Shown: piece after piece, positions 17,943 through 28,134 of the stretch | Layout of the letters: each line of letters begins with the position of its first letter | How positions within the stretch are numbered: the first letter of the stretch is position 1 | NCBI RefSeq assembly: GCF_001642025.1 | Contig: NZ_LWHO01000003.1 | Location: forward strand, 597,279 to 661,278 | DNA length: 64,000 bases | Direction of reading: 5' to 3' | DNA from: Cutibacterium namnetense | GTDB taxonomy: Bacteria > Actinomycetota > Actinomycetes > Propionibacteriales > Propionibacteriaceae | Program-made: the position numbers and the translations under genes | The notes under the pieces: model-generated | Told to the model about the DNA's origin: nothing | The model's input: the letters and a program-made list of their open reading frames with translations, nothing else | Databases searched by the model: none

Positions 17943-18590
17943 TCACGGCCATCGCATTGCGGTCGCCGCGTCAGCCAGGACGACGATGGCCAGCACCTGC
18001 CGTCCTGACCGCGTCAAGGCGCGGCAGGCCTCCTCGACCGTCGCCCCGGAAGTGCGTACGTCATCAACGACAACCACGTCTCCACTCCCAAGATCGGCCC
18101 TCATAGATCCTCGTTGATTGGCGCTACGCTGCTCATCGCCGACCTCGAGCTGATCGGCCACCCGACGGGTTCGATGCAGCAACTGAGTCATTGTGGCATC
18201 AGGCACCGAAAGCCACTCCAAGGCCGACTGAGTCATGTCGGCGGCGTGGTCAGCTCCTCGTCTTCTTACTGCCCGGCCCGACGACGGCACTGGGACAACG
18301 TCGACGTGTCCGGGAGCGGCAGCCACGGCGGGGGCCAATCCGCAGGCCAGCCATTGGCCGAGTTGATCAGTGAGCCAGGTGGCACCGCGATCCTTGTGGG
18401 CCGTGATGATTCCCGGGATCGGACCGTAGTAACCCATACACGCGATGATCGGGGGCGGTCCGTCAAGGATGACTCGCGGCGCAGGATTCACACTTTCCAG
18501 ACATGCCTGGCAGATTCCGATTCCAGGCGCTGCGCAACCGGGACAGCATGCTCCCAGAAACAGATCCGCCAAGGATTCGAGTGTATTCAC
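17943..18590 (-). CDS. comF: ComF-family phosphoribosyltransferase-like protein
   Basis: A 215-aa ComF-type protein. N-terminal CCPGC...CQAC (residues 14-30) is the expected zinc ribbon, and VVVVDDVRTSGATVEEA (about 175-191) is the PRPP-binding loop of type I phosphoribosyltransferases. ComF proteins act in DNA uptake in naturally competent bacteria; in actinobacteria the role is unsettled. Starts with GTG 18590. It lies directly after mtrB, 133 bp away, without an intervening lpqB gene. Confidence 0.85.
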   Translation of the reverse strand: MNTLESLADLFLGACCPGCAAPGIGICQACLESVNPAPRVILDGPPPIIACMGYYGPIPGIITAHKDRGATWLTDQLGQWLACGLAPAVAAAPGHVDVVPVPSSGRAVRRRGADHAADMTQSALEWLSVPDATMTQLLHRTRRVADQLEVGDEQRSANQRGSMRADLGSGDVVVVDDVRTSGATVEEACRALTRSGRQVLAIVVLADAATAMRWP

Positions 18591-18723
18591 GATCCATTAG
18601 TTTCGTGGTTCGGCCCGCTGCTGCGGAAGGGTCAAGCAGAGTTGGTGCCTGGGACAATCTCGTCCGTGATGCGACACCAGCCGCGATCGCGCGACTCAGC
18701 ACACCGGGAAGATCTTAGGGCTA

Positions 18724-20253
18724 TCATTCCTCCTCACCGTCCGAATAGCCAACATCGCTCGGAGATGCGGGAAGCGGGGACTCGACAATGACTCCACCGA
18801 GCTGTCTGGGGACCACCAATCGAAAGAAGGCCCCCTGGCCTGGACGCCCCCAAGCCGTCAGCCAACCGTGGTGGAGGTTCGCATCCTGGCGGGCGATGGC
18901 CAGTCCTAAGCCACTGCCGCCCACAGTACGTACCCGTGAGGGGTCGCCTCGCCAGAATCGTCCGAAAACTTTCTCGGCCTGACACGGCTCGAATCCGACA
19001 CCATGATCACGCACAGCGACTCCCACCGCACAGTCGTTACCGGCCACCGTGACCTCAACCGTCTTGCCCTCAGCGTGTTCGACGGCGTTGGACAACAAGT
19101 TTCGGACGATGCGGCTGATACGGCGCGGATCTACCTCCGCGGTCTGCGCGTCCTCGGCAACGAGCATTATCGGAACACCTAGGCGATCGGCCAACGGTGT
19201 GCCGTCGATGATCTCGGATCGCACCAGCTCGCTAATGTCGCAGTCCTCAACGGCGAGTTGGGCGTCACCAGCGTCGAACCGCGAAATCTCCAACAGGTCA
19301 ACGAGAAGCAGTTCAAACCGCTCCATCTGGGCGCGCATAAGCTCCACAGAACGTACTTGCACTGAATCGTCCGGGTTGGCCTCAATCATTTCCGAGGCCA
19401 TCCGCATCGTCGTCATCGGCGTACGTAACTCGTGGGACACATCCGAGACGAACTGCTGCTGCAGACTAGACAACCTTTCAAGTTCATCGATGCGCCGGTG
19501 CAGCTGAGCAGCCATGTCGTTCATGGACGATGCCAGGGTTGCCAGTTCGTCGGTTCCGCGCACCACCATCCGCTCATCGAGGGCACCAGCGGCCAGCTTC
19601 GATGCCGTGATTGACGCTTGACGAATCGGCCGGGAGATGTGGCGGGTCGCCAAATAGGTTGTAACTGCAATGGCCAGAGCCATGAGGGCACCGACGCTGA
19701 TGACGCTACGGCGCAGCAGCTTGATGGTGGCAACCTCCTGGGTCTCAGGAAAGATGAAATACACCGGGATGGATCGGCTGGCCTCCGGCGACCACAATGT
19801 TGACCCGACGACTATTCCAGGGACGTCCGGACGGACGTGGTCGATGTAGTGCACTGTCGTGGGGGCAGTCCACATGCCGTTGGATTCGCCTACTTTGGCC
19901 GTCAGGTCCGTCGGGACCGAATCTGGGGAAACGCCTTGGGAGGTGAGGCCGGAAACTGATCCCTGAACGAGGACGTGATATCGACCAGATTGGCTCGCGG
20001 CATCGTCGGCAAGATGGTTGAGGCGCTCGTCAAGGGATACCGTGCGCAGATCAGTGCCGCGCAATTGCTCCTGAATCCGATTGATAGTCGCAGCCGTCTC
20101 GGCGATGGCCGAGGTGTGCTTGGCGTCAATAATACCCGCCGTGGCCTGACGCACGAGGAAGAAGCCACCAACAATGAGGATGACGAGGCTACTCGACACA
20201 GTGATGGTGACCGTGCGTAGCGGCAGGGAAGACCACCACAGTCGTTGCAGCAC
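18724..20253 (-). CDS. mtrB: MtrB sensor histidine kinase
   Basis: Membrane sensor kinase of the MtrAB system, which controls cell-wall and division genes in actinobacteria. Order: TM1 (about residues 14-36), extracellular sensor region, TM2 (about 182-203), HAMP, HisKA with DVSHELRTPMTTM (phosphorylated His), HATPase with RNLLSNAVEHA, DHGVGF and GGSGLGLAI. Length 509 aa. The GTG at 20253 has no Shine-Dalgarno. The frame is open to CTG 20319/ATT 20316, where AGGAGGAG of the mtrA end is well placed; start at ATT 20316 would add 21 residues including a basic stretch. The frame overlaps the mtrA stop there. Confidence 0.93.
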   Translation of the reverse strand: MLQRLWWSSLPLRTVTITVSSSLVILIVGGFFLVRQATAGIIDAKHTSAIAETAATINRIQEQLRGTDLRTVSLDERLNHLADDAASQSGRYHVLVQGSVSGLTSQGVSPDSVPTDLTAKVGESNGMWTAPTTVHYIDHVRPDVPGIVVGSTLWSPEASRSIPVYFIFPETQEVATIKLLRRSVISVGALMALAIAVTTYLATRHISRPIRQASITASKLAAGALDERMVVRGTDELATLASSMNDMAAQLHRRIDELERLSSLQQQFVSDVSHELRTPMTTMRMASEMIEANPDDSVQVRSVELMRAQMERFELLLVDLLEISRFDAGDAQLAVEDCDISELVRSEIIDGTPLADRLGVPIMLVAEDAQTAEVDPRRISRIVRNLLSNAVEHAEGKTVEVTVAGNDCAVGVAVRDHGVGFEPCQAEKVFGRFWRGDPSRVRTVGGSGLGLAIARQDANLHHGWLTAWGRPGQGAFFRLVVPRQLGGVIVESPLPASPSDVGYSDGEEE

Positions 20254-20315
20254 AGTCGGCCGCGATAAACGCCAACCCAGCCGCTGACCACGACCGGCAC
20301 GCCGCGTCGGGGTAA

Positions 20316-21029
20316 TCAGCTCTCCTCCTCAGGGGCGCTGATGCGGTAACCGATACCCCGAACGGTGACGATCATTTGGGGGCGATCCGCGTTGCGCTCG
20401 ACCTTGGCGCGCAGTCTCTGCACGTGGACATTGAGCAACCGGGTGTCGGTGCTGTTGGTGTATCCCCATATCTCACGCAGCAGGGTTTCCCTAGTGAAGA
20501 CTTTGTTGGGGTGCTGAGCCATCGTAAACAGTAGGGAATACTCCAGCGGGGTGAGCGAAATCTCCTCGCCTCCCAGCTGAACCACATGGGCGGCGGGATC
20601 AATGGTCAAGTCCCCGACGGTTACGACTTCGCCCGCCTCATGCGGGACGACGGGCGCGCGCAACCGGGCACGGATACGCGCAACGAGCTCGGCGGACCGG
20701 AACGGCTTGCACACGTAGTCGTCGGCTCCAGCGCCAAGACCCCGGACGACATCAGGGGTGTCGGAGCGGGCGGTGAGCATAATGATTGGAACGCCTGACT
20801 CGCGTCGAATGTCCTGACAGATCTGGATACCGTTGCGCCCGGGCAACATGAGGTCGAGGAGGACCAGAGCGGGTCTGCGCTCGCGAAAGACGCCCATGAC
20901 ATCGCTGCCGTGGGAGACCCACACTGTCGAGAATCCTTTTTTGACGAGGACAAGCTGAAGCATCTCCGCTAGGGCCGCATCGTCGTCAACCACAAGAATC
21001 GGCCCACGATTACCGGCAGGGTCCACCAT
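20316..21029 (-). CDS. mtrA: MtrA response regulator
   Basis: OmpR/PhoB-type DNA-binding response regulator paired with MtrB. Receiver domain: ILVVDDDAALAEML (residues 10-23), phosphoacceptor Asp in LVLLDLMLPG, switch Thr in IIMLTARSD, Lys in VCKPFR. C-terminal winged-helix domain ends with VRGIGYRIS. 237 aa from ATG 21029, which follows AGGAGG by only 3 nt; the frame is open to 21074 with no better start. Downstream mtrB overlaps or follows at once. Upstream is yqgE on the same strand. Confidence 0.95.
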   Translation of the reverse strand: MVDPAGNRGPILVVDDDAALAEMLQLVLVKKGFSTVWVSHGSDVMGVFRERRPALVLLDLMLPGRNGIQICQDIRRESGVPIIMLTARSDTPDVVRGLGAGADDYVCKPFRSAELVARIRARLRAPVVPHEAGEVVTVGDLTIDPAAHVVQLGGEEISLTPLEYSLLFTMAQHPNKVFTRETLLREIWGYTNSTDTRLLNVHVQRLRAKVERNADRPQMIVTVRGIGYRISAPEEES

Positions 21030-21089
21030 GGACCTCCTAACTGGGTTCTGGGATGGTGACATGGTAGTCCCCATACTTCTGTCCGACGA

Positions 21090-21680
21090 TCAGTTGAGAG
21101 ACGGGGTGCTGGTCGCCGTTGCGAGCAACGCAGCGGGACCATTCTGACGGCGCAGCACGGCTCGCCACAAGCCTCGCGGCTGAGAGGAGAAGACATCCTC
21201 AGGGTGAGCGACGGCCCTGATCCAGTCCCCCCGAATGAGTTCAGCCTCTAACTGTCCGGGTCCCCACTCGGCATATCCTGCGAAAATCCGGACGTCAGTA
21301 AACGCGCCTTCTACGAGTTCGGTCGGGGTGTCGAGGTGGAGCAGCCCAGTCAATCCATGAACGCGTCGCCATCCGGGAGGTTCCTCACTCGATCGTTGCA
21401 CTCGAGCCAGGCAGATGGCCCCACTTGGTGACATCGGTCCGCCGAGGAAGAGATCCTGCGGCGGAGTAGCTAGATGCACCCAGCGAGGCAGTTGCCTGTG
21501 CAAAGTTCCCGCTGTGCATGGTTGATTGACGATGACTCCGAGGACGCCGTCAAAAGCCACGTCGATGAGGCAGATGACGGACTCGTGAAAAATACCCTCG
21601 CCAATTTGGCGACTCGCCACCAGCAGGTCACCAGCTTTGAAAGGATTCGCGAGCCTCACAGTGTCTATTGTGCCACCCAA
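21090..21680 (-). CDS. YqgE/AlgH family protein
   Basis: A 196-aa YqgE/AlgH family protein of unsettled function. The family pattern is visible: GDLLVASRQIGEGIFHESVICLI split motif at the N-terminus, GVIVNQP, FLGGPM and, near the C-terminus, FAGYAEWGPGQLEAEL. TTG 21680 is the outermost start; GTG 21659 (MRLANPFKAG) is equally plausible and has CACAAT 7 nt upstream, which would make it leaderless. It precedes mtrA by 60 bp in the same direction. Confidence 0.88.
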   Translation of the reverse strand: MGGTIDTVRLANPFKAGDLLVASRQIGEGIFHESVICLIDVAFDGVLGVIVNQPCTAGTLHRQLPRWVHLATPPQDLFLGGPMSPSGAICLARVQRSSEEPPGWRRVHGLTGLLHLDTPTELVEGAFTDVRIFAGYAEWGPGQLEAELIRGDWIRAVAHPEDVFSSQPRGLWRAVLRRQNGPAALLATATSTPSLN

Positions 21681-21984
21681 AATCAGGGTATCGAGGCGCG
21701 ATCATCAACGGATCCTCGCGATAGGACTGCTCGTGCTGTGAGGCTGATTGACCCGTTGGGCCACTCTGCCAGGCCTGGTCAACTAGCTTCGGCCCCCGTG
21801 AGCGCAGTGCCCACGTCTCCCCTGCTGATCAATCGAACTGAGCGCCCGTCACAGACCCGCCCCACGGCCGAAGAAACACATCTGGCCCTCAGGTTAGCAT
21901 CGTTATTGTGGATCTTTTTCGCACGTGTGGTGCTCGGGGCCTTGCTGTATCTATGCATCGATGATCTGCGGGAGCCGGTTTGGG
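21681..21984. other. Intergenic region beside degenerate DNA
   Basis: I see no coding sequence, RNA gene or clear hairpin in these 304 bp. They join the yqgE gene to the pseudogene-bearing stretch that ends at the tmRNA gene. Confidence 0.4.
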
Positions 21985-22378
21985 TCACAAGGCGACATGT
22001 ACTTCTCCCACCCCCTCAATCAGCTTCAGTGATGGGACCGGATGTACGTTGGCCATCCACGCCACTAGGTCCGCCATCTGCATGAGTTGCGACGTCTTGG
22101 AGTCTTATGGGATCGGATCCTCCACGATGCGTCGCGCTCGCCAAGTAGCAGGCACCCGGTACGTCGAATCGCTCTCGTCCCGTCCATGAAGATCAACCCC
22201 CAGTGCATCTCGCTGCACAAACTCCTGTTCAAACGAGTCCAACAGCACCCGATACAGGCCCCGCCTCATCACAGCAAAGTCGACGGGCTCGCCGTTCGTG
22301 GCCACGGCTCGAAACAGTCCCCTCCCCGTATACGACACAGCCCGCTTTTGGACGCCCTGAGTCGTCGATGTAGAGCAT
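21985..22378 (-). pseudogene. DUF3800 protein, degenerate
   Basis: The N-terminal part reads MLYIDDSGRPKAG from ATG 22378, the typical start of DUF3800 proteins with its catalytic-looking Asp-Asp. A frameshift follows near 22340, after which the reading continues as a C-terminal half with ARRIVEDPIP, an in-frame TAA at 22105-22107, then DSKTSQLMQMADLVAWM, the usual DUF3800 ending, and a stop at 21985. Only about 130 codons remain where intact members have well over 200, so the middle is probably deleted as well. DUF3800 genes are commonly carried by mobile and defence-related DNA; the fold resembles nucleases. The reading frame could have begun further upstream (22522). Confidence 0.6.
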
Positions 22379-22522
22379 GCGATCCAGTTGGGCAGGCACG
22401 CGCCATATCTTATCGGCTCGCCATCTTGGGGATAGTTTGAGCCTTACACGGGTGGTCCCTGCATTTCCGCCAGTACTCGACGGTGTTGCTATCTTTCCTT
22501 GCCAGTGCATGTATAAAGTCAT

Positions 22523-22849
22523 GCCTGACCACTAATTACAACCCGGCCTCGCAGGCCTGCACCCCCAGAGCTCCCTCCCATCGACATCGCGTGCAGTACC
22601 CGTGGCACTACTTACCGTCGGTCATCCACACCCCACATCCCGCCCAGAATCGGTGGATCCGGACATGCCTACGCCGCCCCAACGCCACAGCAGGGTGATC
22701 AGCCCAGCCGGGCCCGGCCGCCCGGAACCACTCCCCGGCACTGCAAAGCGGTGTGCGTAGCGTCCGGCGGCAGGCTTGGGCGCGTGTTCGCCACTGGGGC
22801 GGCCATCCCTCTTTGCTCATACGCTTCAGAGCCCGTTGGTGATCGACTG
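22523..22849. other. Degenerate stretch without recognisable gene
   Basis: This interval lies between two pseudogene remnants. Short frames occur on both strands but none has recognisable motifs or a plausible start with a ribosome binding site. It probably belongs to the same decayed insertion. Confidence 0.35.
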
Positions 22850-23303
22850 CGAGTAGACCGTCACGTCATCCTAAAGGTCCGCGCACAAGGTGTCGGTTTT
22901 TTAGGCGAGGAGGTAGCCCCACTACTGATCGGCATAGCGGTCTTCGGTAACCAGGCACCGCACAAGAGCTTCGACTACCTTACGCTTGGCCCGAGCGATG
23001 TCGCTCTCGCGACCGCGCTCGTCCTTACCTTCAATGATCCAGCGGAAGGGTGTACTCGGCGTCGACAGAGGCCAGCACCTTCACCGTCCAATCGGTGAAG
23101 GCGATGTGCTTCATGAATGTTGCCACGAGATAGCGCTGCACGTAACGGGTCATCACGGCCGTGCTCGATGTCGACCGGGTACCGACGCCGCGGGGTGGGA
23201 AGAAATGGAGCCACACCATCATCCGCTCGATCCTGGTCAGCGAGAAGTACAGGGGTGACGCACTGTGGCTGCGTCTACGGGACGGAGACTTGACATCCCA
23301 CAA
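22850..23303 (-). pseudogene. Type III restriction/DEAD-helicase-like gene, 3' remnant
   Basis: Minus-strand reading gives RYVQRYLVATFMKHIAFTD, then WTVKVLASVDAEYTLPLD, a frameshift near 23041, then IIEGKDERGRESDIARAKRK and VVEALVRCLVTEDRYADQ, stop, WGYLLA, stop, KTDTLCADL, stop. The pattern 'D-x-I-(I/V)-E-x-K-D-E-R-G...QAKR...WxYLLAxxxD' is that of the C-terminal end of Res-type helicase/nuclease subunits of type III restriction or related defence systems. One frameshift and three in-frame stops make it non-functional. The 5' part is missing. Identity within the helicase superfamily is a reading by eye. Confidence 0.5.
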
Positions 23304-23707
23304 GCGCGCACAAGACCCGGATCTGGCAGTGTGACGAGAAGTGCCCTCGATCGGTTGCGGTTGGGATGCTCGTCCTACGCGACCGCCAGCTCGAGCGGCT
23401 CTTCCAAACCGCGCTCACCCAGTTGGCCCAGTCGCGGGACTTGACCGAATGGAACCCATCTACGCCACCGGGAAGCCGGATAAACAGTCCGTCCAGCTGC
23501 GCGCCGCCACCGACGTCGGCACCCGGATGACAGGAGAAGCCATCACCGACAGCACCCGGCAATTCCAAGACCGATACGCCTACCGGCAGCACTTCGTACA
23601 GCCCCCGATATCTACCGCGCCCTATGCAACCGTAGCGTGGCACATAAGACGCATCTCTGTGACACTGTGCACACTTGCCGATGCGGCCATAGCCCGTAGC
23701 CAGACGC
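23304..23707. other. Degenerate stretch downstream of ssrA
   Basis: About 400 bp between the Res-like remnant and the tmRNA terminator. A + strand frame at 23341-23727 and a - strand frame at 23275-23718 overlap each other; neither shows a family signature, membrane segment or convincing start. It is best read as decayed foreign DNA. Confidence 0.35.
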
Positions 23708-23740
23708 AAAAATCCCACCCTGACTAGGGGTGGGATTTTT
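23708..23740 (-). terminator. ssrA intrinsic terminator
   Basis: AAAAATCCCACCC (23708-23720) and GGGTGGGATTTTT (23728-23740) form a 13-bp stem with a 7-nt loop. On the minus strand the stem ends in TTTTT, the classical intrinsic terminator form, 6 bp after the tmRNA 3' end. Because of the symmetric A/T flanks it may act in both directions. Confidence 0.85.
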
Positions 23741-23746
23741 TATATG

Positions 23747-24114
23747 TGGAGATGGCGGGAATTGAACCCGCGTCCTTGAAAGACCGTCCAGACATTCTCC
23801 GGGCGCAGTCGATGCTGTCGTTGTTGCTCGGCTCCTGCACTCACACCGACATGGTGCAGACAAGCCCAGTCACGGAAAAGTCCCGTACCGCCTCCGTGAC
23901 CACGGCTGTACAGCAAGCCTTCTAAACGAGGCCAGGATCCGGACGGAAGGCTACATCCGGGCTGACCCTTCGATCACTGATCAGGCAGCGAGAGCGAAGT
24001 CAGTGCGAGTGTTCTCGGCACTTATTGGTTTCCAAGGATCGTTAACGAGTTGACCCTGGGTCCTCGGCCCGCTTCTCCTGGAACAACCATTCCAAGTCGA
24101 AACCAGTCATCCCC
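23747..24114 (-). ncRNA. ssrA: Transfer-messenger RNA
   Basis: tmRNA that, with SmpB, rescues stalled ribosomes and adds a degradation tag. The 5' end GGGGATGACTGGTTTCGAC pairs with the 3' end CATCTCC (7-bp acceptor stem), and GCGGGTTCAATTCCCGC is the T-arm. The tag frame GCC GAG AAC ... GCC TGA at 23981-24019 encodes AENTRTDFALAA. Size is about 368 nt. The 3' CCA is not encoded. A strong terminator follows. Boundaries are set from the acceptor stem and may be off by one base at the 5' end, where an additional G is present. Confidence 0.95.
23981..24019 (-). other. tmRNA tag reading frame
   Basis: Codons on the minus strand read A-E-N-T-R-T-D-F-A-L-A-A followed by TGA (23981-23983). The final A-L-A-A is the recognition end for ClpXP-type proteases. 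The sequence is of the propionibacterial type. The resume codon is assigned as GCC at 24017-24019. Confidence 0.85.
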
Positions 24115-24156
24115 CTGTTGAGTTGTATCAGCTCATTCTACCTCATCGACCACGAT

Positions 24157-24744
24157 TTACCGAATCCACGCACGCCGTCGCCCATCGTCGAAGAGCCTCA
24201 GCGGAATCGCCTGAAGAACGGGGTTCGTCCACTCATGTCCCTCGAATGCCTTAGCAGCGTGGATGATCGTGCCTGCGAACCACGCCATGCCGACGAATGG
24301 GAAGGTCACGATCATGAGGTTCGTCTTGACGGCCGCTCCCAACACGACCGCCCCCAGGAGTAGCGCGACAAGCTGGAAGTTAGCTTGCTGGGCCACCTGA
24401 CGACGCATCCAGGATCCTCGTGGCGAGATAACCACACCCAATATCGGCCCCAGCGGGCCAAGGAAGAACGGGGACAGTCCAATGACGCCAGCCGCCAACG
24501 TCTCGCTTGCGGCGATACGCGAACCGTGGACCTGCCCACCGACAACCGCTAGACCAGTTAGGGTAGCGTCGAGGTCGGCACGCGTCACCGCATCCAGAGC
24601 ACGTGTCACTCTGCCCTCGAAGTTGTCGGGCGAGAGTCGGCCGTCAACGTAAGCATTGCGCAGATAGGCCACGGCTTGATCACGTTCAACGCCGCTGACA
24701 AGCCAGTCATCCTTTCGGGTCTGCCGCGTCTGCCAGCTGTTCAT
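24157..24744 (-). CDS. DUF1707 membrane protein 1
   Basis: A 195-aa protein with an N-terminal DUF1707 domain, seen as SGVERDQAVAYLRNAYVDG followed by RLSPDNFEGRV and a set of conserved Ala/Asp/Leu positions (about residues 18-60). The C-terminal half has three hydrophobic segments (about 80-105, 128-165), like small DUF4870-type membrane proteins. DUF1707 proteins are widespread in actinobacteria and of unknown role, perhaps regulatory adaptors. ATG 24744 (MNSWQTRQ) is chosen; an in-frame start at 24768 exists. It is downstream of, and paralogous to, the next DUF1707 gene. Confidence 0.7.
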   Translation of the reverse strand: MNSWQTRQTRKDDWLVSGVERDQAVAYLRNAYVDGRLSPDNFEGRVTRALDAVTRADLDATLTGLAVVGGQVHGSRIAASETLAAGVIGLSPFFLGPLGPILGVVISPRGSWMRRQVAQQANFQLVALLLGAVVLGAAVKTNLMIVTFPFVGMAWFAGTIIHAAKAFEGHEWTNPVLQAIPLRLFDDGRRRAWIR

Positions 24745-24841
24745 GTTTCCAGGATGAACCGACAGCATGGCCTAACCAACCGAACGCACTGTGGGGTAGA
24801 CCGTGGTCATAGGTGCCGCCCGCAGCCGCGATACCTGTGTC

Positions 24842-26847
<2,006 letters not shown>

Positions 26848-26925
26848 TCAGCTTACCTACCACCCTTCACACCGTATCCAAATCCCTTGTGCTTTCCCAC
26901 GGCATCGGGGACGGTCGTGTCAGGT

Positions 26926-28134
26926 TTAAACCGTGTCGATGAGACCAGGAAGGGCGACGATGAAGGACTGGGCTTCCGCCTCCGTCAGGATGTAGGGCGG
27001 GGCCAATCTCAGTGTCGATGGGTTAGCGGCGTTGACAATGAACCCGGCCCCGCGGGCAGCCACGACAAGTTCGGAAGCGATATCTGAATCGAGCTGGACG
27101 CCGAGGAGAGCACCGCTCCCCCGCACCTCGGTAATGCGCGGATGACTTTGGCGCAGCGCGCTCGACATCAAGGTACCGATCTGACCGACGTGAGTCAGTA
27201 GGTTCTCGGATTCGATCGTAGAGATGACCGCTAGCGCCGCAGCGCAGGCTAGCGGGTTGCCACCGAAGGTAGTCCCGTGTTGCCCGGCGGCGAGGATCCC
27301 AGACACATCCGATCCGAAGGTCATCGTCGCCCCCATGGGAAAGCCACCTCCCAGCGCTTTCGCCAAAGTCATTACGTCGGGGGTGATGTGGGCGCTCTGG
27401 TACGCAAACCAGCGTCCGGTACGTCCCATTCCGCATTGCACCTCGTCAACGACCATGAGGGCGTCGTGGCCGGCCGTCAGCTCACGTACCTGCTGTAGGT
27501 ATTCATCCGTTAGGGGGACGACCCCAGCCTCACCCTGGATGGGCTCCACAAAGACCCCGGAAACATCGCCTTTTTCTAGCTCGCCAGCTAATATTTCTGG
27601 GTCCTCGGGGGTTATAAAGGTGACATCGACAGCCGACGGGCCGAACGGTTGACGGTAAGCGATCTTGTGGGTTAACGAAAGAGCACCAAGAGTACGACCG
27701 TGGAAGGCATGGTCAAGGGCGATGATGCGTCCGCTTTTACGAGCCAAGCAGATCTTGATGGCCGCTTCATTGGCCTCAGTGCCAGAATTCGAGAGAAATA
27801 CCGCCGATCCTTCCGGTGCGTTCGCCAGTGCGAGAAGTTTCTCTGCGAGATCGAGCTGGGGCCCCGTGGTGAATAAGTTTGAGACGTGGGCCAACGTCTG
27901 TGCCTGATGGCTCACCGCCTCGACCCACGCCGGATGAGCGTACCCCAAGGCATTGACGGCAATTCCGCCCAACAAGTCCAGGTACTCCTTGCCGTCACTG
28001 TCGACGACGACGCAACCCTGGCCGTGGTCTAGGCACAGCTGAGGACTGCCGAACACCCCGAGAAGACCACTGCGATAGCGCTTTCGCCAATCGCCGGTCG
28101 TCTGTTGTTTAGTCACCGTCAGCCCCTCAGACAT
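26926..28134 (-). CDS. argD: Acetylornithine aminotransferase
   Basis: PLP-dependent transaminase forming N-acetylornithine. Motifs: NSGTEANEAAIK (about residue 110), VDEVQCGMGRTG, and the PLP-lysine region TLAKALGGGFPMGA. Length 402 aa. The ATG 28134 lies 8 nt inside the end of argB, so the genes overlap and are likely coupled. Typical argD proteins may also act as succinyldiaminopimelate aminotransferase; this is family knowledge. Confidence 0.93.
   Translation of the reverse strand: MSEGLTVTKQQTTGDWRKRYRSGLLGVFGSPQLCLDHGQGCVVVDSDGKEYLDLLGGIAVNALGYAHPAWVEAVSHQAQTLAHVSNLFTTGPQLDLAEKLLALANAPEGSAVFLSNSGTEANEAAIKICLARKSGRIIALDHAFHGRTLGALSLTHKIAYRQPFGPSAVDVTFITPEDPEILAGELEKGDVSGVFVEPIQGEAGVVPLTDEYLQQVRELTAGHDALMVVDEVQCGMGRTGRWFAYQSAHITPDVMTLAKALGGGFPMGATMTFGSDVSGILAAGQHGTTFGGNPLACAAALAVISTIESENLLTHVGQIGTLMSSALRQSHPRITEVRGSGALLGVQLDSDIASELVVAARGAGFIVNAANPSTLRLAPPYILTEAEAQSFIVALPGLIDTV

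Noticed and set aside
18591-18723. Possible lpqB remnant between mtrB and comF
   Set aside because: None of the three minus-strand frames shows LpqB-like residues; the gap is too short to judge and reads as plain intergenic DNA.
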